Source: Orientallactaga sibirica
Lineage: Eukaryota; Chordata; Mammalia; Rodentia; Dipodidae
Assembly: GCA_036365145.1 (NCBI GenBank)
Contig: JAEOAD010000001.1
Coordinates: forward strand, 105,339,001 to 105,403,000
Direction: 5' to 3'
Length of the DNA: 64,000 bases
Under the pieces are notes generated by a model, which was given only the letters and a program-made list of their open reading frames with translations, searched no databases and was not told the DNA's origin. The position numbers were made by a program, and so were the translations under genes. This document shows positions 10,683 through 22,768 of this stretch, in pieces; the stretch's first letter is position 1; the number at the start of each line of letters is the position of its first letter.

Positions 10683-11050
10683 GCATGCTGGACTGCATGT
10701 TTGGAGGTCAGGGGATACCGTTAGCGTGTTGGTTGTTTGCTTCCACCTAGTTTTTAAAAATACTTTCATTATTTGCAAGCAGAACGAGATAGAGGAGAGA
10801 GAGGGAGGGAGAGAGAATAGGCATGACAGGGCCTCCAGCCGCTGCAAAGACATATGTGCCTCTTTGTGCATCTGGCTTTTAATTGTTACTGCGGAATTGA
10901 ACCCAGGTCATTAAGCTTTGCAGGCAAGCACCTTAACCACTGAGCCATTTCTGCAGCCCCCACCTAGTTCTCGAGACAGCGTCTTTCATTATTTTGTTGC
11001 TAAGATGTCTAGACTAGCTGCATGCAATTACTTCCATCAAGTTACCTCAC
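10683..11050 (-). mobile_element. Old B4-like SINE (antisense) split by a younger SINE
   Basis: TGTTTGGAGGTCAGGGGATA on the left and TTCTCGAGACAGCGTCTTTC plus AGACTAGCTGCATG on the right belong to one old antisense SINE. The younger SINE at 10753-10959 lies between them. Confidence 0.55.
10753..10959 (-). mobile_element. tRNA-derived SINE, antisense, nested
   Basis: CAGGGCCTCCAGCCGCTGC, GAATTGAACCCAGGTCATT and the reversed head GAGCCATTTCTGCAGCCCC identify it. A 10-bp duplication CCACCTAGTT at 10743-10752 and 10960-10969 shows a clean insertion into the older SINE. The body also carries a (GAGA)n-rich stretch near 10795. Confidence 0.9.
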
Positions 11051-11197
11051 CTTCTGAGGTGAGAATTGTTGATGGAGTTCAAAGCCAGATTAGATTAGCC
11101 TGACCTATAAAGACCTTCTCTCTCTCCCTGTGTATTGATGTGTATGAGGGTTGTATGTTTGAATGGTTGTTACTGTTTGGTTTTTAGTCTCTTTGTA

Positions 11198-11199
<2 letters not shown>

Positions 11200-11237
<38 letters not shown>
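11200..11237. repeat. (GT)n microsatellite
   Basis: A pure alternating GT run of about 37 nt. It is one of three long GT tracts within about 750 bp. Confidence 0.95.
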
Positions 11238-11238
<1 letters not shown>

Positions 11239-11315
11239 GAAAAGAGAGTTCTGCCCTTTTGCTAATTGTCTTTAAAAAAGCATCTTTTACTCTGCTTGGT
11301 TTTTTGGTTTTGGGT

Positions 11316-11320
<5 letters not shown>

Positions 11321-11361
<41 letters not shown>
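11321..11361. repeat. (GT)n microsatellite
   Basis: A pure GT run of about 40 nt that directly abuts the antisense B1 element. Confidence 0.95.
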
Positions 11362-11362
<1 letters not shown>

Positions 11363-11504
11363 TTTTCTGAGGTAGGGTCTCACTCTAGTCCAGGCTGACC
11401 TGGAATTCACTATGTAGCCTCAGGATGGCCTCGAACTGGTGGTGATCCTCCTACCTCTACCTCCCCAGTGCTGGGATTCAAGGCGTGCGCCACCACACCT
11501 GGCT
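11361..11504 (-). mobile_element. B1 SINE, antisense
   Basis: On + it reads GAGGTAGGGTCTCACTCTAG, GGCTGACCTGGAATTCACTA, TGGCCTCGAACTGG, CAGTGCTGGGATTCAAGGCG and CCACCACACCTGGCT. This is a near full-length rodent B1 in reverse, moderately young. Confidence 0.92.
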
Positions 11505-12342
11505 ATGAGCTGTTTTTACTCTGCTTCTTTTTTGTAGATTAGCTTTTATTAATATTCCTCTTCAAAAAGATTCATTATTCCTCCAAAGACAACATTTTCC
11601 AGAGAAAATTCTTCCATGCACATAGAACCTTTAATACTTACATTTTGAAATCTGGGTTTTAGTGTCAGTTTTTTTTTAATTATTATTATTATTTTTTCTT
11701 TCTAACTGTGTAGACCTGGGTAGGTCCTTTCATATTGAGCCATAGGGATCTATAAAACAATCAAAGAAAAAAATAGATTAGTGATTGCAGGATTCATTCC
11801 CTGTCCAAATTCTGGTCTCTTTTCAGACCCACAGGTGGTCCTTTCTCTTTGCAGTGATTAGAAGCTGTGTGAAAAACACAACCCAAGGCCTTAGACACAG
11901 AGACATAGAAAGAGGTTTAGTGTAAGGAATGCACCCATGTGGTTATGAAGGCTGAGAAGTCCCCAAATTTTCAGGTGGCACACAGAAAGCCCAGGATTGA
12001 TGGCATTGCTCCAGTCTGTCAAAGTCCCAAGGACCAGGACAGCTCACAGTCAAACTTCTTTCTCTAGCCTGGTAAGTGGAGGCTGAATACACTAGGGATA
12101 CAGTTCAGCCATGTCCCCGCTCAAAGGCCCTTAGGCAGAGGACTTCACTCCCTTTCTCCATGTTTGGGTCTAGTCAGGCCTTCATCTGGGATTGCACGAG
12201 GCTCATTTATAGTAGGGAAAACAGTCTGCTTTACCCAGTCTATTCATCCACTGTGAAACTTATCCAAAATGCCTCATGGAACTAACCAGAATCATGTTTA
12301 TTTTATTTATTTTTCATTTCAATCTTTTTAACATATCTTATC
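11505..12342. other. Unannotated non-coding stretch
   Basis: I see no gene. AT-rich runs near 11670-11700 and short chance ORFs only. Confidence 0.45.
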
Positions 12343-12424
12343 TTTTTGTGGTGTCAGGGATTTAAAATGGAAGCCTTGAGCATGCTAGACAAATGCTCGA
12401 CCACTGGATTCTGTCCCAAGCCCA
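12343..12424 (-). mobile_element. Degraded ID-like SINE fragment, antisense
   Basis: TTTTTGTGGTGTCAGGGATT, GCATGCTAGACAAATGCTCG, CCACTGGATTCTGTCCCAAG reads as the reverse of an old ID/tRNA-Ala-like SINE head, with many substitutions. Confidence 0.5.
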
Positions 12425-13888
12425 GAGAAATATTTGACCCAATATCTGTGTACCCCTCAGTCCAGTTAAATTGTCACAAACATTGACCTCACTGAGTAGA
12501 ACTTTTTTGAGGTCAAATTCTCAAGCCTTTTTCTTCTGCCTAATAGACTGGTTCAGATTTTCTTAGTGGTCATCAGCTGCTGGCCAGTTTCACTCTGATA
12601 TTATTTCATATACATTTTATCTGGATACCTTCATATTTTTAGGGTTTTCTGTCTTTTTAAATGCTTTCTGGTTCTTTTTCTACACTTTGCATTTTGTGTG
12701 TGTTTTTCTTGGTAGATCAGGTTGTACTTCTAGCTCGCTGGGCTCCGTTCTATTGTATTGACTCTGAAGATTGCCCAGCTACTTAGTGGAGGGTGCAGGA
12801 AGCTCACGAGGAAATGAAGGAGTGGAATTCACAGCTATAGCCATGGCCATGGCTGACACTCGGATTTTCCCTTCCTGTGGCTATGTGTGGACTTGGCTCA
12901 CACACTGTGCCTGTCATTAGGGGCTGGGCAGCCAGGGAGACCCAAACCACCCCGTTCGGCCTGCCTTCTCTCTCGGCATGATATTGCTTGCTGAAGAAGA
13001 CACTGCCCCTAGAAATCCAGCCACCCATAGGCAGTGCTTCTGGGAAGACAAGAGCGGAGTTCAGCGCTGCCAAGAATTTGTGTGCTTTTTCCTGGCTCTA
13101 GGCCTACAGAGGCCTACATCTAGAGACACTAGGATGAGAAGGAGAACTTCGGGGCAGTTCAAACAGATGTGTGGCTGTTGCACGTCCCTCTGCCCCCATT
13201 CCCAGAGTCTGGTCACAAGCTACATTCAGGAAGCGCGCCAAGTGTTCCCACCCCATCGCTGCGGCAGAAGCAGGGAGCTCAAGAGGCTTCATTTACCGTT
13301 TTCATGGCGTATCTCTATTTCCCCCCACCTTTCCACTTGATTTTTGGACAGACCGTTATTGAGCTCAGCTTCACTGTGGTGACAGACTGGTCCTCTTTCT
13401 TTTCAACCCCAATTCAACTAAGTGGCTTGAGGCATCAAGTGGATCGATCCATCACTGCAAAGTCTAGGACTAGTATCAGGTACGGATGGATCCAGGGACC
13501 CATGTACCCACTTTCCCACTAGCTCCCCTCTCTTCCATGTTGACTTCATTGCATGGAAGCTTCTTCAAGTCCAGAGAGAGCTTTCCCACATGTCTGTGAC
13601 CTTGGCTCTGAATAAGCATCAGTGACAAGCGGTTGCAGTATGCTGTGTGGGCGTGAACTGAGTATAACTTCACATCCCAACCCTGGAGCTGGGAGGCAGC
13701 CTACACCACCTAAGCCTCTCTGAGTGGTGCTTGCTAAATGACTGAAGGTTCCTATCCTAGCAAACTCAGGAATGGCTGTTAAGCAGAAAGCCCAGACAGC
13801 TATGCATCTCCCAGCTTTCAGAGTCTTGAGGAGCTTTGTGTTCTGGGAGGACACGGACCTACTGTTGATTTCTTGGTGTCAAGTTTAA
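12425..13888. other. Unannotated non-coding stretch
   Basis: No gene or repeat is recognised with confidence. The 12980-13520 part has several overlapping ORFs of 60-120 codons in different frames; none shows a consistent frame preference, splice-site framing or a known domain, so they are not called. Confidence 0.4.
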
Positions 13889-14168
13889 GTCCAGGGAAAT
13901 GCTGCATGGGCAAAGTGTTTGCTGTATGAGCTTGAGGACCTGAGTTTGAATTCCTAGCACCCCATAAAAGTCAGGCAATTGTGGAAGGTGCCTAGAATCC
14001 CAGGGGAGATAAGAGGTCCTTGGGGACTCGCTGGCTAGCTCATCTAGCCTAACTAGTGAGCTCTGGATTCACTGTGAGAACTGGAGTGATTGAGGAAGAT
14101 ACCTGACATTGACCTCTAACCTTCCCCACACGTATGCATGTGCAATGTGCACCTGCACACATACCATA
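13889..14168 (+). mobile_element. B4-like long SINE, sense
   Basis: The head GAGGACCTGAGTTTGAATTC is followed by CTGGCTAGCTCATCTAGCCT, GTGAGCTCTGGATTCACTGT, and the end ACATTGACCTCTAACCTTCC plus a CACAC-type run. It is diverged but follows the same order as the copy at 7401-7699. Confidence 0.65.
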
Positions 14169-14253
14169 CACATGTACACGTGCAAAAATGATTTTATATT
14201 TGTGTATGGATTCAAAACTTTACAAGATGTCTTCTATCCTTAAAGTTTGAAGT

Positions 14254-14395
14254 GGGCTGGGCATGGTGGCGCATGCTTTTAATCTCAGCACTGGGGAGGC
14301 TTGAGGTTAGCATGAGTCTACATAGAGAATTCCAGGTCAGTCTGGGCTAGAGTGAGACCCTACCTTGAAAACAACCGAGAGAGAAAGAGAGAAGG
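14254..14395 (+). mobile_element. B1 SINE, sense
   Basis: GGCTGGGCATGGTGGCGCAT, AATCTCAGCACTGGGGAGGC, CCAGGTCAGTCTGGGCTAGA and GTGAGACCCTACCTTGAAAA followed by an A/G-rich tail. A short internal deletion follows the AGGC. Confidence 0.88.
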
Positions 14396-14639
14396 AAGTG
14401 GTTTAGGACTTTGACTTCTACAGTGAAATTAAAAATTAGTAAATAAGAACAGTAAATGGAAAGACTAGGCAGGCCTGTGAGGTAACATAAGGAAAAGGCA
14501 AATTCTGTACATATAAAGCTGGTGGCTCATAGAAGGAGGGAGAATGTGACCCTATAGATTTAGCTCTGAGATTCCCATGTTTCAAGGCATGGAAGGAAGA
14601 CTATATAGGTCTAAAGAGAGGGATATACATACACACATG

Positions 14640-14664
14640 CGTGTGTGTGTGTGTGTGTGTGTGT
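14640..14664. repeat. (GT)n microsatellite
   Basis: A pure run of about 12 GT repeats preceded by ACACACATGC, so the flanks form a partial inverted CA/GT arrangement. Confidence 0.9.
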
Positions 14665-14879
14665 ATGCATATATAAGGCAAAGGTGGCAAGGAAGTGACT
14701 GGGAGAGGTGATTTAAAACATGATGTGTGCAAAGGTAACCCTGGCTTGGTTGCATCATTTCTTTTCCAACGCCTTCTCTAGGCCCCTTCCACTTGCCCCC
14801 GGGAGCCTTGCCTCTTCGCTCCCGGCATCATGTTAGCACACAGAGCAGGCAGACAAGGATTAAACCGTCATGTTGCTGG

Positions 14880-15060
14880 GTTCCTTCCAGAAACAATGGG
14901 AGGGTTAACCCTGCTGCCTTGGGAGGGCAGCCCTCAGGTGAGTCACCACTGTGACAGGGCGGGATAAGATCAGCTCAGCTGTAAAGTTGGGCCAATCTTA
15001 CAGATAGACTCACACTTGTCTTGTGACTCACCTTGTTTACCATGATCGCAGCAGGGGGAC
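14880..15060. promoter_or_regulatory. Candidate AP-1/GATA/E-box regulatory cluster
   Basis: Two AP-1 sites lie 85 bp apart: TGAGTCA at 14939-14945 and TGACTCA at 15024-15030, each flanked by GGTG or CACC so that they are near mirror copies. A GATA-type GATAAG and the E-box CAGCTG lie between them. The block is free of SINEs. Enhancer function is inferred from motif grouping only. Confidence 0.3.
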
Positions 15061-15798
15061 GCAGGGTGGGGGCCCTAATTTTCAGTTGAGAACCAGACCT
15101 CATGAGGGGAGACAAGCACTCCCTCTGGGGCTCGGCTTCCTGGGTGGGGGGAGCTGGTCCCTGGCTTCTGGCAGCTGGTGGGTCACAAACACATCCATAT
15201 ATAGATAGAGTCAGCTGTGGCCAGCAATGGCACTGACAGAGCTCCAGTTTATAGGCAGTTAGGCCCTTTCTCATCTGTGGAACACATTTTGCTTGTTGAT
15301 AGCTATAATCCACCTGAAAGAGACTCGGGCTCGTGGGAAAGCAGTACTATAGTAGCCAAGGTAGCTGCTCTAGAATCGTGGCTGCTCTTTTACCAACCCA
15401 TACTTTATTTTCATTGATTGCTTATCTTCTAGAATCATCCATACCCATCTAAGAGTAGGCAGGTTTACTTACTCCATCTTTCATAATGAACACTAAGGAC
15501 CTCTCTCCCTTCCTCCCAAGCTGGGTTGGAATCCAGTGGTAAATTGCTTACCTAGAATGTGTAAGGCACTGAATTCCATCCCCAGTACTACCAACCAACC
15601 CACAAACAAATGTATATACATAGAAAAAATAGGATACTGATTTGTTGTTGTGAAGTAGCCCTTTCCTCTCTCTCCTATATTGTTTTATACCCCTAAATTC
15701 TTTCCTCTCTAAATAGAGCCATAGTAACGTCTGACTAGGTACATAATAGAAAATGTCTCCACCGCAGCCACGTAACCAGAGTTGACTGAAACAAAGTC

Positions 15799-15935
15799 TA
15801 CTTTTTCCGCTACCATTTACTAGCTGTGTGACTTTGGGCATGCTCCTTAACGTCTCTGAGTCGGTTTCCTCCTCTGTGCAAGGGGCAGCCACATTCCTGC
15901 CTCATGGGGTGGCTATGAGCAAGCACATTGCTGTT
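15799..15935 (+). repeat. MIR SINE fragment, sense
   Basis: The core phrases ACTAGCTGTGTGACTTTGGG, CTCTGAGTCGGTTTCCTC and TCTGTGCAAGGGG match the mammalian-wide MIR core. It is an ancient, shared-mammal fossil. Confidence 0.8.
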
Positions 15936-18819
15936 TAAGGCCCCGATGGCTGAGGTAGTCCATACTCAGTGGTCACTCACGGAATGGGGCTCCTGTTGTT
16001 TGGAATTCCATTCAACACGCACACTTCCTGAGCCCCTGAGATGTGTGCCTGAGAGAGACCTGAGGTGGTGGCTTCTCTCAAAGGGGGAAGACAAGGTGGT
16101 AAGACAGCAGATCCCCAAACTGCTCAAGTAGTAAAGGGAGCCCCAAGTGTGTGGGCAGAAACAACAGCCATATAGCCGTAAGCAGGTCAGTAACATAAGC
16201 TGAGGTAGAGGGCGCCAGTTAGGTGACTGCCTGGTGGCTTGGAGGAAGGAGTCACTATAGGGCAGTGATAGATAGGGTTGGGGTGATGGGAAGGGATGTG
16301 AAGGAAGGCTGCATGGAAGGGACTGTGTTTGAGATGTCCCCCAGGGCACTTGGCTGAACGGCAGGGTGGTAGAGAGTTCTAGGCTCCTTTTGGGGTCTGC
16401 CTTCCCTTTGGTGTGGAGCTCCTAGGGAAATGGGGGTTAGGTAGAGAGTTAGGCTGGGGGCTTGCATACACCTTGGTGAGCAGGTCCCTGTCCCTGCCAA
16501 GCCTCACTCTGTTCCCCTTTCTTCCTGGCAGCAGAGTCCCCTCCCTTGCTGTACTCAGGGACATGCCTGTCAGCACTTCTGCCCCCCCTCAGACTTCACT
16601 GTCAGCACGCAAGTCTTCAGGGACATGAAAAGCAGCCACTCCTTACACAAGGCTGGGGAGCCCTGGTGTCTGGAGGTAGGTCTCGGGAGCAGAATGACGG
16701 TATGGGATGAGCCCGTTCTCAAAGCGAAGCCACCCATCCAAAGTTGACCTCTCCTGAGGGCAGGGCCCATGCATCCGCCTCCATCCCTGTCACTGTCGTG
16801 GTGGTGCCATGATGTCTGGCTTGCTGACTGCTGATAGGGAAATCATAACTATAAACTGCAGTTTACAAGAGAGGGTGGAGGCAGTTCTACCGAGAATGCA
16901 CCCCCAATCCACTGCCCCATAAAGGCCACATGATCTGGTGTCACGTGAGGCTCTGGGAGAATGACAAGCAGCACCAGCATGTTATCCCATTAAACTCGAC
17001 CCCAGGAAGTAGTTTCCTGGGACTCTGTACAGCTCCCAATGGAAGTCAAGTTACCACCCCAGCTTTGCTATTCCTATTAGCAGCGAAGGACCTAGACATT
17101 GTCTTTTCAGATTCAGGGTGCTGAGAAAGGCGCTCTCCCCTAGCAGAGGCAGATGCCGCATGATAGCTCTTCTCACAGATGTTGCTCTCCAAGGACAGGA
17201 AGCATTGTTAATTTCCTTTAAATAATTCAAGGCAGTGTCAATACCCCACACTGCTCCATGCGGGTGAGTGACAGTTCTCTTCAAATTAGTAGTCCCACAG
17301 AATAAAGAACATCTAGAACACGCTTTTATCTTCAAGAAAGCAAGTCAATGCAGATTTAAAATAATCATAAAGTAACTCTTAGATGTAAATAGCAGATGAC
17401 TTAGTATTAATGCTACTTCTTTCTTTTTCATGAATATTCATGAGACAACTAATAAAGTGTCTTAGAAACAATTGTTGTGTCCCTACTAGGTGCTAGGGAG
17501 CGTGCATGCAGGAATACAGGACAGGTATGCCCGTGTCTTACCTTTAGAAAGGGAAAATGTGGAAGAAGTCATGCTTAAACCCTTGTTTTACTTAAGAGGT
17601 GGTAAAATAGCATTTCAGAGAACAAGAGACGGGCAGAAAAGCATGTAGAAGAATGTCACACCCATTCTCTTACATAACCTGTTGATAATCTCTTAATTTT
17701 GGATGCATTTCTTTCTAGTCACTCACGTCATAAACTTGAAAAGCGTTAACGTTGGGGTTGTCCCCTGTACAGTTTTGTGTTGTCTTCTCACTTACCAGAA
17801 CTCCCAGGATGCTCTTCTGTGTGTTAATTCTGCTTAGGAACTTCATGTGTCGGTGTTCTTTGATCTAACTATTCCCTTTCAGCCACATGGGAATGAGCAG
17901 ATGACGGTTCTGGGGTTGTTTTGAACTTTCCCAGCTCTCGTGCCTGTGTGTGGAGCGTACTTATACTTTACTTGACAGGGCACAGGTGTCCTCCTCTGCA
18001 ATGTCCATGGCCTGGTGAGAGCTTGTCTTAGCAGCTCCTTCCTGACCAACATGGCTGACCACTCTAAACAAAGCTATTCACTCTGACTGTCAAAAATAAG
18101 GTTCTTCACCCACTAGGGCCTGGCCAAGCTGCCTTGTTAACCTTTGGTCAGAGTTGGGAGGCCGATAAAGGAGAACCAGGCACCCATTTGGATATAAGGA
18201 AATGGAAACAGAAAGACTGGACTTCTTCCTTATAAGTGAAGATCTGTAGGAGCCTTTAGAACCATGGTGCCCATGACCTTGAGCCCTGTTCAGGCTTGTC
18301 CTTAGGACAGAAACATCTTCTAGGGAGATGAGGTTCTAACCCCACAAATTGGGAATAGGCCAGACATGAAGATGCCACGTATGGGCAAGTCCGTCGGCTT
18401 CTCTTGCCCTCAGCGTTCTGTCCTGTAGTTGCATGTGAAGCGGTGTGCTTAGCAGAGCACGCACACGCAGCGTTCTTGGGGACTTGTAGTGGCCAGTTGC
18501 TGTTGGCGTGCTTAGTTATGGATGCAGCACGCTTTCTTGCCATATGGGTCTTCGCAGAAACCTATACATAACAGCCCTCATCCTTGCGGCTTCAGAAATT
18601 TTGGTGGGGTGTGAAAATCTTAATCTCCTATGTGAGTGTGCTGGAAATGGCTCTCAGGAGTGAGGTGGAAGCCTCACGTGATTGGCAGTCCTAAGCTTGA
18701 GCCTGTCACCTCTGTTGGCAAGGAGCTTGCTCCTCCATGACGCAATCCCTGGATCTGTTAAAGGGCTGGTAATGGAACACTAGCCAGGCTTGCTCCATTG
18801 GGTACCTAGGGAGATCTTT
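15936..18819. other. Unannotated non-coding stretch
   Basis: I see no gene and no clear young repeat in these 2.9 kb. A short antisense MIR/L2-like scrap (CCCTACTAGGTGCTAGGGAG) may lie at about 17475-17500. Frames of 60-127 codons between 15966 and 16770 overlap on both strands and appear to be chance. Confidence 0.4.
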
Positions 18820-19015
18820 TGACATTTAACACAGGCTTCCTGTGGTCCAGACACTACTGGAAATGTTCTGTACTACTGTATTTAACTCTTTGAAACCTGG
18901 CAGCAACCTTCAGAGGGAGACGCTGTGATTCTTCTCCTTTTGAGAACAAGAGAGCCGAGCGGCCGAGCAACTCAGCAACGTGCCTATGATCACACAGCTA
19001 GTGGATGGGTGTCAT
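18820..19015 (-). repeat. MIR SINE, antisense
   Basis: The reversed MIR order is visible: TATTTAACTCTTTGAAACC, CTTCTCCTTTTGAGAACAAG, and AACGTGCCTATGATCACACA with CAGCTAGTGGATGGG. It is strongly diverged, as expected for an ancient copy. Confidence 0.7.
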
Positions 19016-21390
19016 GAGCATGCTGTTAATGAAAGACATAGTTATTTATGGTTTAGAGTCTCCCCTTGCTAAAGGAGAATTCATGTGGGCCTCCTTGACA
19101 CTCTGCCTTTTTGAGAGCTGGACGAGAGCTTTGAGGACATCCAAAGTTTTAGTTTTCAAGAGTTTATCCCTATTTAACACCCATTGTCCTGTCTCTCTCC
19201 TTGCTGCTAATTCATCTTGCTTCTAACCCTTTAGCTCTCTTCCTCTAGGGAATTCAGGGAGTAAATATGACTAAGCACAGCACGTCAGTACCCACCTACC
19301 TGGGCAGGCATGAGTCACTTCTTGCAGTTACCTATTCATGTACATTTTAAAGCCAGCCACACAAACTCATTGCACTGCGGCTATTAACATGTTGAGTAGG
19401 GACAATAATTGGGTGTGACCCCTAGCATAACTGCCTTCAGATAAGAAAGAACTTTTCCCCCCTGTAATGGCTTAGTCAATATACACCGCTACTGAAATAA
19501 CTTGCAAACTGGCTCTTTCAAAGGTCTTTGTATGAACCCTTCCCTTACTCCCATTTCCTTCCTCTTCGGGAGTTCTGTAAACTTTTCTTAATTGGTGGCT
19601 GAGGAATTAGTAAAATGGTATTTATTCTGTCCCTTCAGATTTTTTTTTTGGTTGACCTTCCCTTTTGCTAAGTGTTGAGCCTGTTTTTATTTCATTTTTA
19701 GGTTTTCGTTTTTCTGAAGAGGGAAGAGTATCATTGCTACTTAAATCATGAACTGCTCAACCTGTAAATTTAAGGGAAAAGGAGACTTCAGCTAAATTTG
19801 CAAAGCTAGTCACATAGGGAGTTAACCAGTTTGGTGGGAGGAAATGAAACTTTTCTTCAGTTTATTAGACCACATCCTATAAATCTGTGGCTTAGTATAT
19901 GTCTGATTTCTCAAAAGCGTGGCATCACTACCAGAGCTTTATTTTTGCTTATTAGTCATTTGAAACAAATATAGATGTGACTTCATTTCCTTGGCACTTA
20001 GTTTTTTAGTACATATGTATGGAAAACATTTATTTTCACAACAGTATATTGAAAGGGAAGTTTTTGCTAATCCATAAATCCCTATATTATAGGTCTCAGT
20101 TAGGAAACACTCAGCAGAAACTTAAAAACCGATGAGTTTGATTCCTTCCTCACCCCAGATTAGAAGCCAGGTGCTCAAAACACACAAAAAAACCCTCCTA
20201 TGGGCAAAGTTCGTATGTGGACATTCTCCATCCCAACTTCACAAAGATGCATTTTAAAAGTGAGAGGTGGTCTCGCATGTGTTTCCTGCACATATGAGTA
20301 ATAGAAAGGTATTCCTGTGTGTGCCATGAAGATTCTTCATGAAATGTCTCCTGATTGTCCGTTGTAGAAGTAGTTTATCAATTAATGTGCTTTTCCATTG
20401 CTCCGAAGCAAACAGTCTCTTCACTGAGTTCCTCTGCTGCTGCTGATATAAGTTGAAGGTAGTGAAGACAGTGCTTCTGGAACATTCTATAATGCCCTCA
20501 TGGTGTGCATGATGCGTAGCTTCCTTGTATAACCCTGGATCCTTCTATACACAAGTGGACCAGCAAATCCTGCTTCTCCCAGTTCATACTCATTGAGTGG
20601 ATGGCAAGTGGGACCACACCATATTACTCTCATTCTTGGTGTCATTTCTCAGTGGAAATCTTCCAGTTTAAGTACGTTCATAGACCTCCACTGGCTGTTA
20701 GTCTACAAGGCCTGCCCAGCTATTTCTCATGCCTGAGTGAGGTCCCCTTTTCTAGCATATAGATGGGGAACATAATGTAGTTTTACCCAGCACATATTTT
20801 CTTTGCATCGATAACAAGGTCATTCATAGAGAAAACTCATGACAGGCTGCCTTCCCCAGAGTTTATTGTAGATACTCCCCTTTTGTAATTCAGCGAGAGG
20901 ATGGATGACTGCTCATGGGCTGAACTTCATCATGGAAGAGTATGAGAGCCTTAAGCTTTCATTCCTTGCTACCCTCCCCCTCCTGAGAAAGCAGTCAGTA
21001 CCGGGGGCAGGGGGGGGCGCCGACCTTGCACTGGTAACTCCGACAGTTTTACTTGTCACTTACCCTTTGGTATGGAATGTCTGATTCTGAGTCCTATTCT
21101 ATTATCAGTCCCTTGAGTGATATCAGGGAGGTAGGCATTGGGGATTTGGAAGTAGAGGAGAACAATATCTCACCCCTAGCCGGGATTGCAATTGGCTCAT
21201 TTTTATTAAGGGCAAGTATTGCTGGGTATGCCAGGTGTTACCTCTCCTTCACAGTCTGTCCTGCAAACCCTTTTGAAAGGTTCTTACTGCTTCACCTCCT
21301 AGTTTAGTGAGTCTAAACAAGAAGCTATACCATCATTCTTCCTTCACGCATACCTTCCAATTTCTCTGTCGTATCTCCTACAAGTCACTT
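19016..21390. other. Unannotated non-coding stretch, SINE-free
   Basis: About 2.4 kb without recognisable transposons or genes. Parts (for example 19730-20100) are AT-rich and low in repeats, but no motif cluster stands out enough to call. Confidence 0.4.
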
Positions 21391-21391
21391 C

Positions 21392-21410
21392 AAAAAAAAA
21401 AAAAAAAAAA
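21392..21410. repeat. Poly-A tract, 19 nt
   Basis: A pure A run followed shortly by a second A8 stretch. It may be the tail of an unrecognised retroposon on the + strand. Confidence 0.85.
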
Positions 21411-22604
21411 CCCTACTTTAAAAAAAAATCAGTAGTTTTCTAAGCTTGGGAGCAGGGTGGTTGAAGGCCTGCATAGCCTCCAGTGAGGTCAAGTTAAAGT
21501 TTTGGCCAGCCTTTCCTGTTGAGCCTCTGGCCTCCACCTCTACTTGGGCTGAGAATGAGGAAGGAGGTGCCCTTTGTACAACCACAGTGATTAATTCTGT
21601 TGAGCCCTCCTGGGTGTGTGCTTGTCTGAACACTCGTCTCTTTCTTTGTGGCTGTGGCACGCAGAGTGTGCTCACGGTCAGACTGAATGGCCACTGCTGC
21701 AGGAGTGCAAGGCTCCTCTCTGGAAAGGTCTGAATTAGAAGTCTGTTTGTATTCAGAATGTTTCAGTTTTGGAAAGAACTAGTTCCTTCCAGAAGGGAGG
21801 GTGGGGCCGAGGAAGGAATGAAGACACTAGAGAAAGAAGAAAGGAGAAGTGAGAAGGACTCAGGCAACTATAGGACAAATGGCTGGCCCTTTCCGCTCTC
21901 TTCCCAACCCCGGCTGGACCCTGAAGCGGAAAAGCTTGGTGTGGACCCCATATGGGCCCCTGTTCTTGGCAGCAACTTTTAGTATTGAAGAAACCTGAGT
22001 TGGCTTTAGATAAGATTGGAGTGCACGTGATCTTCAGGGTGGGATCAGGAACACTCCAGGAAGCCTTTCTTTACTCAATAGGTGCTTGGGTTGGTTCGTG
22101 CCCTTTGGGCTTCTGGAAGGCATCAGTTTTGTAGGGGGTCCGTGTGACAAGTGAAAACTCTATTGTCCCTGGGGACATGAGAAAGCTTTAGGAGAAACTT
22201 GCAGCCAGCCATCTGGAGATCTGGCCTGGTGGTTGTCACGTCCTGGCTTCTGAACAAGCTTGGATGGAGCGTCGAGGGAAGGGTGTCTACCGGAGGATTG
22301 CTTGTGGTTGCTATTACCGGCTTCAGAAACATGGTGACCCTGCATGAAACATGGGCCATTTTCTGCCCTTCTGATAGGCAGAGATGGTAGTGTTTAGGGA
22401 CAAATTGTGGCCTTTATAATGTAGGATGTATTGTCCTGTAAGGGGAATGAATTTTCTTTCCCTTTGCTTCTGCTTGGGATGTTGAAATGTCCTCAGGTGA
22501 GGTTCCTTGGGTCTTCTGTGCAGTCTTGCCACATGAGGCCACCTGCAGCTATCTGGTTTTCACATTTGTACTTACTCCATAAAGATAATCTTAATATTTG
22601 CACA
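21411..22604. other. Unannotated non-coding stretch
   Basis: No gene is recognised. Overlapping ORFs of 60-95 codons on both strands (21418-21982, 22123-22532) lack domain or splice evidence. Confidence 0.4.
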
Positions 22605-22768
22605 TGTATGTGTGTATGCATGGGCACATGAGGGTCTCCTGCTGCTGCAGACAAATGCCAGAGGCTTGTGCACTTTATGCTGGCTTTACATGTGTGCTAG
22701 GGGATCAAACCAAGCTAGTGGGACCTGCAAGCAAATGCTGTTAACTGCTGAGCCATTTCCTCAGCCCC
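22605..22768 (-). mobile_element. tRNA-derived SINE, antisense, diverged
   Basis: GGGGATCAAACCAAGCTAGT and the reversed head TTAACTGCTGAGCCATTTCC plus TCAGCCCC identify it; the body is diverged, with several indels relative to the younger copies. Confidence 0.75.

Noticed and set aside
11105..11410. His/Thr- and Val/Cys-repeat ORFs
   Set aside because: They are translations of GT/CA microsatellites; the same applies to ORFs at 10593-10914, 53468-53912 and 55940-56294.
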